A stretch of 64,000 nt of DNA from Mytilinidion resinicola (GCF_010093595.1 NW_022985439.1:2210088-2274087); one strand, 5' to 3'; positions 1-10,648 are shown, numbered from the stretch's first letter. The notes: generated by a model from the letters alone, not told the origin. A program made the numbers and translations.

Positions 1-681
1 ATCGAAGCAGCCGTCACGTGTGATGCTCCTTTCACCATAGTAAAGTGGAGTGTTGTTGATGTGACGCAGGTAGTCACTGGACGGCGATTTGGGATGCAGA
101 TGGCCTGGTGCTAACAGTGTTTATCTCCAATATCTAATTGATTTCAAATTTTAATTCACTTTCTTCTATCTTCTTAACGCTGATTATTGAACCAATCAAT
201 TTCCTTTCTCATTGATTTAGCTAGATTCACATTACTACAATTCATGATTAGATGAATCCGAGTTCATCTGTATTTCGAGATATCGCTCTAGGACTGCCAG
301 TAATCGTAGCACGCGCTTTTTCTTCACGATTTGAAAATATTGCGCTACTTGGAGTGGTATACTACGTATCGTATGAGTTGTAGCTTCATCTTCGAAGGTT
401 TATCCAGCTCATTATCTCTACCGCGACTCGAACTTTCTACTTCATCGTGATTGTGGCAATAGCGTAATCCTTTTCATAGCAATAATATAACATGTTACTG
501 ACATACGTAACATTGACGACCTTGGACACGCTGTCACTGCCGTGCTCGGTATTAAAAGTGCAGGCTTCCTCGTTTTCCAATTCACTTTTCATACTACAAC
601 TACATTATAGCTTCGATCACAGCTTCAGTACCGCACAAACGGCGATCACTATAAACATCTATCTCTTCAGCAAGATCTTAG
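1..681. other. Left flank, no gene recognised
   Basis: This is AT-leaning non-coding sequence before the tandem small-gene array. I see no homology to the array copies and no conserved protein. An ATG at 687-689 lies just downstream, but it reads into a stop at 737 and is out of frame with the copy 1 coding frame. Confidence 0.5.
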
Positions 682-1092
682 CTAGTATGTACTGCAGAAA
701 CCGCGGGCTTGCCAATTGGGGACTACGACCCCACTGAGAACGAGGATCCCCGCAATCGCTACGATTTCAGCTCTTTATGGTACGCCACGGACGACTATGA
801 AGACGACGGATACCCCCTCGATTTAGGCTGCACCCTCCCCAACGAAATCCAGCAACGCCTGGAGCGCGTTAGTGGACAAACACACTCTCCGCAGCTGAGG
901 TCGGATCCTCGATTCCGAATCCTGGTGGCGGGCACTCTGGAAGAGTACAATCACCTGGCATGCTCGACTGCCGCAATCCAGCATTCGACGCTACGGTATA
1001 CCGGCAAATTTATAGATGAGTTGCTCTGGTTGCCCCTAGTGCTGCGACAACATCGTAATCATGCGTTTCGTGGGCCAAATGGAGAGTTATGA
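682..1092 (+). pseudogene. Tandem small-protein family, copy 1 (no in-frame ATG)
   Basis: The frame is open from just after a stop at 679-681 to the stop at 1092 and contains no ATG. The nearest ATG (687) is in another frame, so the copy needs an indel repair, a 5' exon or a non-ATG start. Its residues align to copies 2-5 in order. An acidic, Tyr/Asp-rich head precedes a block matching the family signature (here LPNEIQQRLERVSG; elsewhere PPEIRRLLxPxGG). A 'Q/R-F-x-I-L-A/V-A' stretch and a terminal 'EL..LP..L' helix-like segment follow. No known domain is recognised and the function is unknown. It is probably a decaying member of the array; a 5' exon cannot be excluded. Confidence 0.5.
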
Positions 1093-1302
1093 TTCACTTA
1101 CTAGTGTCGGAGCTAGGCCTACTGGCTGCTAGTTGGCTAAATGAACAACAAATATGTCATACTTCATCCTTCACTTTCACTTTTAGTGGCAGCCGTAGTA
1201 ACTTGCCATTTTAAGGGCTTGTTGTCACTGACCACTGACATCGTTGAGTGTGAAGTCGGTATTGGTGCCCTCGTTGGCATGTGTAACAGTCTCTCCGATT
1301 TC

Positions 1303-1310
1303 TTATATAG
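1303..1310 (+). promoter_or_regulatory. TATA-like box before copy 2
   Basis: TTATATAG lies about 120 bp upstream of the copy 2 ATG and is followed closely by TCTTCGTACCT. The broken copy 3 has a very similar TATATAG at 2250-2257 followed by TCTTCATACCT. This suggests the promoters were duplicated along with the genes. Confidence 0.4.
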
Positions 1311-1429
1311 TCTTCGTACCTCTACTTCCCAGGAATGAGAACTATACATTCAGTATTCATCCGCACAATCACTCAGTGCCCTCACGAACTCTTTTCTACA
1401 TCCGAAATCTGTGGGGCTTAAACTCCCTA

Positions 1430-1897
1430 ATGTCCCGCGATTACCGCAGCCGGCCCGACCTCGACGAGACCTCCCTCACTCACGAAGTAGAGCATGGCTA
1501 TTCATCTTCCTCTTCCAACGATGGTCAAGTCCCCTACCAGATACCTCCGGGGATCCAGCGCCTCCTAGCCCGCTCTGGCGGCCGCATGCATTTCCCAGAG
1601 CTGAGCCGGGATCAGTTTTCAATCCTGGCGGCGGATGGCAATGAGCCATGGCTCCAGAATTATATTGACATGGGCTTACTCGAGCCTAATTGTGTGTATC
1701 GCGATACTAGACTACTACGACGCGTTTTAACGGAACTAAGGGCGTTGCCACAGGCGCTGTGCCGGGTCGGTGGTCACAGTGGTAGGAATAGCTTCGGAGT
1801 CGCTGCTATTGGAGATGAGGGACGTCGTAGTACAAGAGGTGAAGTTTCTCGTGGATATAGTGAAGTTAGTCGGCCAGCAGGATGTTGCCGGGTATAG
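1430..1897 (+). CDS. Tandem small-protein family, copy 2
   Basis: An open frame of 155 residues. I chose the ATG at 1430 because the longer open frame upstream has no ATG. The head is charged and contains a short Ser run (SSSSS). It is followed by the family signature QIPPGIQRLLARSGGR, then HFPEL, QFSILAA, a Tyr/Asp stretch and a C-terminal LTELRALPQALC segment. The tail (about residues 120-155) is Arg/Gly-rich and not shared with the other copies, so the last part may be read-through after a lost stop. There is no signal peptide, membrane segment or known domain. It sits about 340 bp after copy 1 in the same orientation. I do not recognise the function. Confidence 0.55.
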   Translation: MSRDYRSRPDLDETSLTHEVEHGYSSSSSNDGQVPYQIPPGIQRLLARSGGRMHFPELSRDQFSILAADGNEPWLQNYIDMGLLEPNCVYRDTRLLRRVLTELRALPQALCRVGGHSGRNSFGVAAIGDEGRRSTRGEVSRGYSEVSRPAGCCRV

Positions 1898-2249
1898 CAA
1901 TGCCCTCCGAGTAACTACGCTGAGGACAGGGCTCTTTCGAGGTACTGAGGAGTTTCTACTGAGCGTGGCGCAAATAGGGGTAAAGAGCAGGTCCTGAAAA
2001 CTACTTGGAGTAGGATTGCGGGCCTTTCATGCCTTATTTTAATTGAAATTAGAGTTGTGAAATTGTCAGTTTGAGAAAGAAGATAACCTCTTATACATGC
2101 TTGATTCTTCATGGTCAAGTTCTTCTTCCCTACCGGCCTTTTCTTCACTATTGAAGTCAGCAGCATTAGTTTACCACTTCACGGACCTGGCGTTGCTGAT
2201 ACCGTTTAATATCTGCGCTGTCACTATTAGGATTGCTATCCTCGGTACC

Positions 2250-2257
2250 ATATATAG
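2250..2257 (+). promoter_or_regulatory. TATA-like box before broken copy 3
   Basis: ATATATAG is followed by TCTTCATACCT about 35 bp later, matching the arrangement in front of copy 2. It persists although the downstream copy no longer has an open frame. Confidence 0.3.
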
Positions 2258-2400
2258 CAGTTTTCCCGCTTCTGAATCAGTCTTCATACCTTCCTTTACA
2301 ACCCTCCAAATCACAAATCCACTCGCCTACCATTTAACCCACTAATACTCAGAACAAACCATCCCCAACAACATCCCAGCAAGCACCATCCCCAACGACT

Positions 2401-2760
2401 CCTACCCCTACCCCTCCCACGCCGCTTCCGAAAATCCTCCCTCTTCCTCTTCTACGGGCCAAGAGCGCGACTTCGGCAGCCTAAGCTACACCTCCGGCAT
2501 CACCAACATTCCCCGCCAAGTTGACATTCTCCTCGGCCCCCTACGGCGGCCGCACGGACTTCCCGGGGGTGAGACGAAACCGCAATTTAGAGTCCTGGCG
2601 GCGCCTCCTGATCAACTGAGTCTTCGGCATTATATCAACTAGGGGTATCTTGATCAGAACTCGAGAAACTATGATCGTATACTGTTTCAGCAGGTGGTGG
2701 GGGAGTTGAGGGCCTTGCGTTGGGAGTTCGGGACGGGGAGTGGGAATGGAAGTGGGAGAG
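2401..2760 (+). pseudogene. Tandem small-protein family, copy 3 (broken)
   Basis: Family homology is spread over all three frames. The first block is IPRQVDILLGP, the next frame continues APYGGRTDFPGV, and a third frame gives FRVLAAPPDQLSLRHYIN, then an in-frame TAG (about 2641), then GYLDQNS and VVGELRALRWEFG. At least two frameshifts plus a nonsense codon are therefore needed to explain it. The tail runs into a Gly/Ser/Arg-rich GA-rich low-complexity stretch (about 2735-2850). No ATG is found at the expected position. It is a clear relic of the same gene family, in the same orientation as its neighbours. Confidence 0.7.
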
Positions 2761-3282
2761 AGAGTGGAAGAGGTGGTGCTCGGAGCGTGAGGAGGGATCG
2801 AGGAGGTGGTACTCGAAGACTAGGAATCACTGCGGGAGAGCGAGAATGAGCGGTAGATTTTCGGAGAGAACAAAGCAGAGATGGTGCTCCGCGAGAGGAA
2901 GTTGATGAGCGAGAAGATAGTGCTCAGCCAGCACAAGGAGCTGCTCAAAACTGTGGTAGAGACAATATTGGTAGGGCTAGTGACCACTGATTTGGGCCTT
3001 GTCCTCATCATTTTGTAGATTTTGTGTCCTCTTTTGATTGTCAGGATGTCAAATTCGACCAATAGAAACAATGCTCATATGTCTTTCTCCCTTCACTGTC
3101 TCTTCTTTCTTCGTCGTTGATTTCGTGGAGGCTTACGTAGCCGTACCGTAGAACTGTGTGGGCTAAGTATAGGAACCGTGTTCTATATCAAGGTAGCCGA
3201 GCTAACCGTACCATACTCCGTAGGCTAGCTGGCTAAGAATACGTACTCCGTCAGCAGCAACCCTGCAACGCGCGAGGGCTGG

Positions 3283-3561
3283 ATGCCCCCCGTTCAGCTT
3301 TCCGACCTGCCACCTGAGATAAGGAGGCTTCTCGAGCCTTTTGGCGGTTGTATATACTTCGCGGAGGTGGATAGGCATGTGAATTTTCCTATTACTGGGC
3401 ATCGGTATCGCCACCATGTTACCTTGGAGGATCTTCTTCGTTTGGGGAGGTTGGATCCACGCGACCCTTTCTTTGAGCCGACCACATATAGGGAAATTGT
3501 GAGCGAGTTGGAGGCTTTGCCGGAGTTCTTGCACAATAGTCGTCGTGCCCGTGGCAACTAG
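3283..3561 (+). CDS. Tandem small-protein family, copy 4
   Basis: A 92-residue open frame from an ATG at 3283, lacking the acidic N-terminal head of copies 1, 2 and 5. It begins almost directly with the signature LPPEIRRLLEPFGG. An aromatic/His-rich stretch (with NFPITGHRYRHH) follows, then a Leu-rich 'DLLRLGRLDP' segment and the C-terminal YREIVSELEALPEFL helix-like block. The whole protein is the conserved core of the family, so this copy best defines its minimal unit. There is no signal peptide or membrane span. The upstream sequence (3100-3280) carries repeated 'ccgta..ggcta' words but no clear TATA box. Function unknown. Confidence 0.55.
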   Translation: MPPVQLSDLPPEIRRLLEPFGGCIYFAEVDRHVNFPITGHRYRHHVTLEDLLRLGRLDPRDPFFEPTTYREIVSELEALPEFLHNSRRARGN

Positions 3562-3847
3562 CATTCAGCTTGATCAGAAACGGTTATTCTGTGCAGGCTA
3601 TTTGAGACTTTGAGTGTATTCGGAGTTTGGGTGTCTGCTTAGGTTTTCATAGGTAGATAGTATAAATGTACCCTCAACTCACATCTTTGCGTTCTCGACC
3701 TTGCGTATGATCAAGGCCTGACGCACCAGGCTTACCACCTAACGTTCGACCGTTGACAAAACGAGCTACTTTTCCAAATCGATTTCACTATGCCGATCTG
3801 GCACTTCGGTGCGGCCGAAATCCTACTTCTGACATCATTGCCGCTTC

Positions 3848-3897
3848 TTCCTCCACTGTCACTTCCTTGTTCACTGTCACTTCTTCCTTCACTGTCC
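3848..3897 (+). repeat. Imperfect CACTGTCACTTC tandem repeat
   Basis: Three to four imperfect 12-21 bp units built on CACTGTCACTTC lie between copies 4 and 5. The ORF across them on the minus strand is acidic low complexity and is not judged to be a gene. Confidence 0.6.
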
Positions 3898-4149
3898 ATA
3901 ATAGCGCCAGCCGTATGCCACCTCGCTCGACTAGCATGACCTGTGGTTGACATGACGCGACACGATATGTTGTCACTCCCACTCTCGGTGGTAGATAAAC
4001 GGCACTTCTTCTCGATCTAGAACTTCTTTCACATACTCTTCCTCATCTTCGAAGCGCATACTCAAACTACTACCCCAGCTCCTAGCCTTGAGTAACTCTT
4101 AGAAAGCCTTCAAACCCACACACAACTGTCTCTCCCCAATGCCACCACA

Positions 4150-4524
4150 ATGTCTTCCCCCCACAACCCACTCGGAAGACCCAGCCCCTTCTTCCCCGAC
4201 ACTCACGACCGCCAGGGCTCACTGGACCGCCACTTTCCCCCCGAAATCCGGGCCCTCCTCCGCCCCTACGGTGGCCGCACCTGCTTCCCCGAGTTCCTCG
4301 TGGATCTGCCCCTTATCTCGGGAAGTTTGTACAGTCAACACCCAAACGGTTCTAGGAGTTATGATGGCCGTGGCCCGCTGTACGATTTGGCGCACCAAGG
4401 CGTTCTGACTCGAGGCGGACCGATGTTTAACCAGGATACTTATGATGCCGTTATGGAGGAGCTGAGGCTGTTGCCAGAGAAGGTGAGGGAGATCGGGGGG
4501 ATCTATACTGGGAGACGTAGGTAG
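4150..4524 (+). CDS. Tandem small-protein family, copy 5
   Basis: An open frame of 124 residues from the ATG at 4150 to TAG at 4522-4524. A Pro/Ser/Asp-rich head of about 35 residues precedes the signature FPPEIRALLRPYGGR, then CFPEF, a Gly/Ser/Tyr loop region, 'LAHQGVLTRGG' and the C-terminal YDAVMEELRLLPEKV. It is the best-preserved full-length copy: it has an ATG, a head like copies 1 and 2, the complete core, and a short tail ending in GRRR. A pyrimidine-rich leader (4000-4140) precedes the ATG, as in expressed fungal genes. No domain of known function is recognised. I infer it is the most likely functional member. Confidence 0.6.
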   Translation: MSSPHNPLGRPSPFFPDTHDRQGSLDRHFPPEIRALLRPYGGRTCFPEFLVDLPLISGSLYSQHPNGSRSYDGRGPLYDLAHQGVLTRGGPMFNQDTYDAVMEELRLLPEKVREIGGIYTGRRR

Positions 4525-5217
4525 ATGGGGATGTGATGATGGTAGACTAGGAATCATGAATGGAATAATGCTAACGAAAGGACTCTTGAGTGGGACTGAT
4601 TGTAGGGAGTGAAATGAGGAGATGAGTACTTAGCTTGCAGACAGCGAATTGAGTTAAAAGCATGGGCTCAATATTGTTCTCCATCGAAAACCCTCTAAAA
4701 CAAGAATACCGCACAAATACAAATCTTGTGGTTGCTGACATGGTTAGGGGTTCTGATATCGCAGGGCTGAGATATTGACGCTAATGCACTTCGCAAGATC
4801 TAACTGTATGTAGTTTAGCTTCTCCGGACCTTAAGCTCACAGCTGGACCTCAACTTCTTCCTCCCCTTAACTCATTTGTCTCCGAGGCGGCCTGGACTCA
4901 TAACTCTGGATGAAAAGAGCTGATTTTCCTCCCGGAGTCCCCGATAGATGGCCGGGGTCCTTTTGCGCCGCTGGTAATGAGGCCTCCGACTACTCTCCGC
5001 CTATGGGTCGTCCTTCAGCGGTCGAGACTCGAGGGCGTCGTCTCTACCCGTAGATAACGGCTGAGAGCAAAGTAACTCGATTTTAGTATCCAACGGACCA
5101 TCGCAAATTCACTGATGCCAGTGTCGGGTGTGTAAGCAGAGATGGCAAGAGCAAATGCGATGCTTACAATCGGAACCACTCTGATTTTCTATGAGCACAA
5201 ATAGCTACACACGATCA
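4525..5217. other. Intergenic, nothing recognised
   Basis: This is the 3' flank of copy 5 and of the convergent regulator gene. I see no sixth family copy, RNA gene or inverted-repeat element. Confidence 0.4.
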
Positions 5218-6891
5218 TCAACTATAGCACTCCAAAGACGCCAATCTATCCAACAGCCCGTAAGGCTCCTGCACCAAAATATCCGCCATCTGCAACCCAT
5301 CTTGAACAGCAATAAGTTGCAGAACCAACTTCAACCACTCTCGCTGCTCTGCTGAGATAACTGGTGTCCCATGAAGAGCCACGTGTAATGGCCAAAGCAT
5401 GAGATAGCTCACCAGTGGAGAGCCAGACGATGATATGGGAATACTCGGGTATCGAGATGAGAACTGAAGGGCTTGCGGGATCAACCCGCAAATCTGTTCT
5501 ACTAACAGCTTTTGCGTCTCCTGGGCGCCTCTGAGAAGCAAACCATCGAAGAAGGAGGCCAGGTCCGGTATTGAATCCGAGAAAGGTGGACTGAACGGGT
5601 TAAAATCGTCGTCCGGATCGCTGAAGAGGTTTGATGACCATACTGAGAAGTGCGTAAGGCAGATTTCGAGTAGTCGATTGACTACTACACGCGCCGCAAG
5701 AAAGAAAGACCAATTGTTTGCAATCCAGGACCTTGGATCAATCGACACCTTTGCCCACCGGTTCAGATCTGAGTCGGTATCAGCTATGTCTGCAATCAAT
5801 CCCGCGAGTTGACGGAAGTTCTCTTTCATGTACCAGCTTGCAGTGCCTGAGTAATCTTCGCCTTGGAGTAAGTCTGATTCCAGAAGGTTTTTAGCACGCT
5901 CAAGCAGAGCTGGACAAGATGACACGAGCTTCATGATCCGGACCGCTGCGTCGCCATGGTCTCCGGTCTCTTTCCACGCTCCCTCGAATAGCGTCGGAAT
6001 GGCTTGACCGTTGATCATTCCATATACGATCATTTTGAACATCTGAATTTGGAACATGGCGGCGCCGACGTCTCGGTTGAGCTGGCCTGGGCCGCGCTTC
6101 AACACTAACTGTGTTGCTCCACCTAGATGGGTGATCCAAGGCAGCAGAGATGGGTTGCGTCCTCCCGCACTGGTTATGATGTTCTACCTCGTTCTTAACT
6201 CACTGGCAATCCATGAGGGCAATTGCAAGCACGTACCTCGAACAGAATCAACAAGTGAACCGCCATCATGGTTTCATCCTGTGTAGCTTCTACAGAGATA
6301 CTCAATGCCTGATTTGTCGACGACAGCGCAGAGACATATTCCGCGTCTGCCAATTGCCGAATCCTCGGGTCTCTCGATTTATGCGCTAGATGGGCGAGCG
6401 ATACCGCTCGAGTGGCTGCTGCCATGCAACAGTTCCGCCTCTCCGGATTGACTCTACTATATTCCCTCGGCAAGAAATCCAGAGAGAAAGTATACGCCTT
6501 CGGCGCCCAGGCCCAGTCGGTAAAGAAACACGCCAAAGCCTGATCATCGATGGACTGGGGCTGCAAAGACGCTTCCAATGCTGATAGGTTGGGCCAATTT
6601 CCGGCAGGCGTGATAAGTGGACTGTCTTCGATCATCATCAGTTCTCGTCTCCCGGCACGCGCTTTGGTGGACTCGGTGTTATCGCGGAATATCAGATCGA
6701 CCATTGCGCGGTATCCACCGCAGGATCTCTTAGACTTAGCGCATTTGTTGCACGTTGGTCTGGTTTCGTCGCACTATTTCGTTCACGAGACTCGTTAGAA
6801 AGAGTTATCTTGATACTAGCACTGTGACTTTTACTTTTATCTTACGCGAGAGGCACGTTATGCAACCGCCACTAGGCCCGTGGTACGGCAT
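5218..6891 (-). CDS. Zn2Cys6 transcription factor (three exons)
   Basis: Model: exons 6891-6835, 6773-6237 and 6183-5218; 519 residues. The N-terminus has Cys10, 13, 20, 27, 30 and 37 in a C-x2-C-x6-C-x6-C-x2-C-x6-C binuclear zinc cluster (GCITCLSRKIKCD, then TCNKC and SC). Intron 1 (61 bp) splits this cluster and has a CTAAC branch point. Intron 2 (53 bp, GTACGT..GTAG) was placed so that LLILFE joins NIITSAGGRNPSLLPW, as in fungal_trans_2 regulators. The rest is the helical regulatory region typical of this class, ending in LLDRLASLECYS. It is presumably a nuclear DNA-binding regulator; its target is unknown. The first ATG (6891) fits the usual short leader before the zinc cluster. The family is clear, the exact splice of intron 2 slightly less so. 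Confidence 0.8.
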
Positions 6892-8118
6892 CGTATTGGA
6901 TAATATCAAGGGGAGAAATTAAAGTTTGATCGTCGAAACTGGGAGACTGGATGTTCGAAGTTGGAAGTGACACGTTCGGAAGCATGCACAAGACCAAGCT
7001 TGGAACGAGTGGATATATATACGGCTCCCGAAATTGTTCGAGCATGGTCCCTGAGCTGAACTCTCCCTGTACGGTTCAGCCGTGTTCTTACGATACCGGT
7101 CAGCAGAGACTAAAACGCTGTATTCCCGTGCTAGCGAGACGAGCGCTAATAGAGCAATCACTGGGATCCTTGCGTGTATATGCACATGGACCCGTGTGTG
7201 ACTGGTATCTCATTGCTCCAGGTGGAGATTATATAGGTCGGGTCGATAGAGATTGGTAGTATGTGCTAGCAGAATGAATACTTTAAATGAATAAGACTAA
7301 GCCGTTTGACTACGGTGATGTGCGAATTGATCGTGAAAGAACGTCTACACGAGCCCAAAGAAAGGCATGTAAATCAAACCTCCTACTATTGCTACTTTTG
7401 ACCCAGAGAACCAGAGCGGTTTATACAACCGGCGATCACGAGAACATCCGCAGATGGGTGGAGCTGCCAAGGTCGGCAAGCACGGACCGATCCGAAACCA
7501 GTGAAGACTTATGACAACCCTTTCTCCCAGGCATCTCTTTTCATCTCCGTCACTCTCTCCGCCGACGTATTCCATCGACTCCTGGCGCAAGCCATTGGAC
7601 GTGAAGAGGGGTTTCAGGCAGCTTATCCACTGACTTCGAGTACTCACAAGCTAACGTACACGCGCATCGAAACCCCGCTCGAAGACGTGTTCTTGCAGCA
7701 AGACGACCTGTGCTTTGTGCGACACGTAGCGTCAATCAAACTCCATATTGCGCTCTTCGATGAAACTGCACGGCCGCGACAGCGTCTGCGGGGATGCCGA
7801 TGCTTCGGATCTGAATACCTTAGTCGATCTTGCGGGTATCTAGGCAGATCTATTGGTAGCTAGACTTTGACTAGGTTATGCAACCCCATTCTCGTCTGAC
7901 GCGCCTCCTGCACCAGCCCATCAGCCCCTCACCAGCTCCTAGTTAGCAGACAGAATACATACATAGAGACTCCTCTTTGGTAAATCGATCTTCAGAGAAC
8001 ACTATTAATTCATAGCTTGAGAGATAAGTTGGACTTAACCCTCTCCTCTACCTCCAACATAGCGGAGAACCCTTACGGAAGTCAAAACTAAGCATAAACT
8101 CCGACACCGTTTCTCACG
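6892..8118. other. Intergenic between regulator and DUG3-like gene
   Basis: This is the divergent upstream region of the regulator (minus) and the amidotransferase (plus). Several open frames of 75-120 codons exist (for example 7501-7863 plus and 7345-7647 minus). They overlap each other on opposite strands, start at non-ATG codons or lack recognisable similarity, so none is called. Confidence 0.4.
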
Positions 8119-9162
8119 ATGTGTCGTTGGTTTGCCTACATATCCCCCGAGGAGCCTTGTCTTCTCAGCGACGTCCTTATCACTCCCGCCAACTCTATCT
8201 CAAAGCAATGCTCTGAGCACTATCTTCCCCAGCTCCTCCCTCATGGAGAAGAGAAAGAGCTTGATGATGCACCCGACAAGCTCCTCCGAATGAGGAACAG
8301 TCTCCTCAACATGGATGGTCTTGGTGTTGCCTGGTATACCGATACAGCCGCGGATTACTCAAGCCCTCTCTCCGGTCCCCGACCCGCACTATACAAATCC
8401 CAGTCCCCTCCATTCAACGACTTCAACTTCCGCAGCCTTTGTAGCAACACTGAGTCTAAGTGCGTCTTCGCCCACATCCGTGCCACCAGCGGTAGCGTTG
8501 TAACGCAGGTGAACTCCCACCCCTTCGTTTTCGGCCGCCATACTTTCATGCACAATGGCGTCGTCTCCAACTTCTCGGACATCCGCCGCGATCTTACGGA
8601 CCTACTGTCTTTCGACGCCTACTGCAATGTTCTAGGCACGACCGACAGCGAGCACGTCGCCGCTCTCTACATCACCAATCTCACGCACCACGGCACCAAG
8701 GACACGTGGGAGAAGGAGTATACGCTCGAGCAAATGCGCGCCGCACTCATCAAAACCGTCATCGAGGTGCTCGAGCTCCAGCATAAGAAACTCGGTGCCA
8801 AAGCCGCGCCAAATAGCTTAAACCTCTGCGCTACCGACGGGAAGAAGATCGTTGCGATCCGCTTCCGCAACCACGAGAGCGAGCAGCCGCCGAGTTTGTA
8901 TTGGAGCGAGTTTGCTGGCAGTACGCTGAACCATAAGTATCCTGGTAGGCCAGACGATGATTCGGTCAACCAGGAGGCGACTAAAAAAGCGGAGGAGCAC
9001 GGGAGACACACGATTGTGGCGAGCGAGCCGACGACGCATGATATCAATGAATGGCATTTGATTAATCGGAATTGTGCGTTGCTGGTTGATGAGTTTGGGA
9101 CGGAGACGGAGGTGCCGATTCATTATGATGCGAAATTCAATACTGTTGATCCGAGTGCTTGA
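8119..9162 (+). CDS. DUG3: Class II glutamine amidotransferase, DUG3-like
   Basis: A single exon of 347 residues starting MCRWFAYISPEEPCLL. Cys2, exposed after removal of Met, is the N-terminal nucleophile of class II (Ntn) glutamine amidotransferases. Conserved blocks include MDGLGVAWYT, an 'HIRATSGSVVTQVNSHPF' stretch, FMHNGVVSNF and 'GTTDSEHVAALY', all typical of the GATase_6/DUG3 group. In yeast, Dug3 with Dug2 forms a cytosolic complex that hydrolyses glutathione in the gamma-glutamyl-cycle-independent pathway. The length is close to yeast Dug3 (about 357). Assignment to the DUG3-like family is strong; the exact substrate here is inferred. Confidence 0.88.
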   Translation: MCRWFAYISPEEPCLLSDVLITPANSISKQCSEHYLPQLLPHGEEKELDDAPDKLLRMRNSLLNMDGLGVAWYTDTAADYSSPLSGPRPALYKSQSPPFNDFNFRSLCSNTESKCVFAHIRATSGSVVTQVNSHPFVFGRHTFMHNGVVSNFSDIRRDLTDLLSFDAYCNVLGTTDSEHVAALYITNLTHHGTKDTWEKEYTLEQMRAALIKTVIEVLELQHKKLGAKAAPNSLNLCATDGKKIVAIRFRNHESEQPPSLYWSEFAGSTLNHKYPGRPDDDSVNQEATKKAEEHGRHTIVASEPTTHDINEWHLINRNCALLVDEFGTETEVPIHYDAKFNTVDPSA

Positions 9163-10567
9163 GTGGTTTGTGGGAGGTGGAGTTGGGATATGATTGAGCA
9201 CATAGTGCGAATATCCCTTATCAGCCTCCTTTCAGCCTCCTCCCTTTATCTATATATCATGGCTTATGTTCCTTCTAAAGCACAATCAATCATTTAATTA
9301 GGCTTACTCTCCTAAATTCTAACACTACCCTTCACCAATGCGGAATTAGCTGTGCTACCTCAAAAGTCTGGTATACACCTCTCGGCACTTCCCTCAAGCT
9401 AACGAACACTTCAGCAATCATATATGCTCTTGCCACTATATATAAGAATACAATAGGAAGCAGTAACCCAATCTCCCAAATTAAGATAGGTTTCGCATTC
9501 CGCTGCTCTTCTTCGAAAGCATCGAGACGTTTAACAGTATCCTGGCGTTTCGGTCCCATCTCTTCATCAGCCGTCAAACTTGGCGCAGGTTTCTTGAGTC
9601 TTAACCAAATAAGATACTTATCCCATCTTCCAAACCGCTGACGGGCAGCGATGGTTTCAAAAACCCAGAAGAACACAGTCACTCCGGTGAAAATCGAGGC
9701 AGAAACGCGCCACAACAGCAGCTCAGTGCGCGTTGGGAAGGTGAAATTCCATGGAATCAAATGTGTCGCTGCATATGCGGAAGTCATGCAAAATAAAGCG
9801 AACTTCTCGTAGGTGCCAATATCCGGGAAACGGTCGTTAGGAAACTTTCGCAAAGGCCGTTCGCGATTATCACAGCGGAGATTGAAAAAGCCCATTACAT
9901 CATGGCTGCAGGTAAAAGACTCCTTTGCGACAAAATCTAAAGGTGTGTGCCGGTATGGTGTTGCAGCTCCTTCTCCAGCTTCGATCAAGATCTGGGCTGT
10001 GGTCGCTTCAGTGCTGAGTACGATCCCTTTTTGCACATCCGTCGGTTTGCGAAGCCAGCAAATAAAGGTTCCAAATGTGCAAAACACAATAGCGCCAGCA
10101 GATAGCTCAAGTGTAGTGGTAGGAATGCGAAGCGCAGCCCGGCCGAGTAGCTGAATAACGAGCCAGCTCGCTTGTATCAAGGTTATCGTTTTGGCAAGCG
10201 TGTCTGCTTTCGATTTATCCCATATTTCTTCCTCTGTAATACTCGGAAACTTTATGTATTCTTTCTCCACAAGGTACGCCAATTGTCGACTGTTGACGAG
10301 GAACGGGGTGCTCTCTTTCGGCTGAAGTAATATGCCGCCCATATCAGCGAAGAAACCATGGCGAACAGTCCACTTGTGGCCGAGGCTTTTGAACCTCTTG
10401 ACGGATCTCCTAGCTGACGCGAATTGGCCGATCGCTACCGCGAAGACGATCTCGGGGCCAACAATGGCCCAGAACATCCATTTTGCCTTTCGGAAAAATA
10501 TTTGAAGCTCCGTGTCGTGGGGATAGGGATGTTAAGGCAGACGAAAGATGGTCAGAAAAGAGGACTA

Positions 10568-10614
10568 ACGTACTCCACAAGCGAGCGGCCCACCCAAGCG
10601 AGTGGCCCACCTCA
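10568..10614 (+). repeat. Left terminal inverted repeat
   Basis: 47 bp, identical to the reverse complement of 12371-12417. Internally it carries two tandem 17-bp units of the form AAGCGAG(C/T)GGCCCACC(C/T), possibly a doubled transposase-binding site. Confidence 0.95.
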
Positions 10615-10648
10615 TCACCGGAACGCGCTCCGTTAACTTTCAACCACC

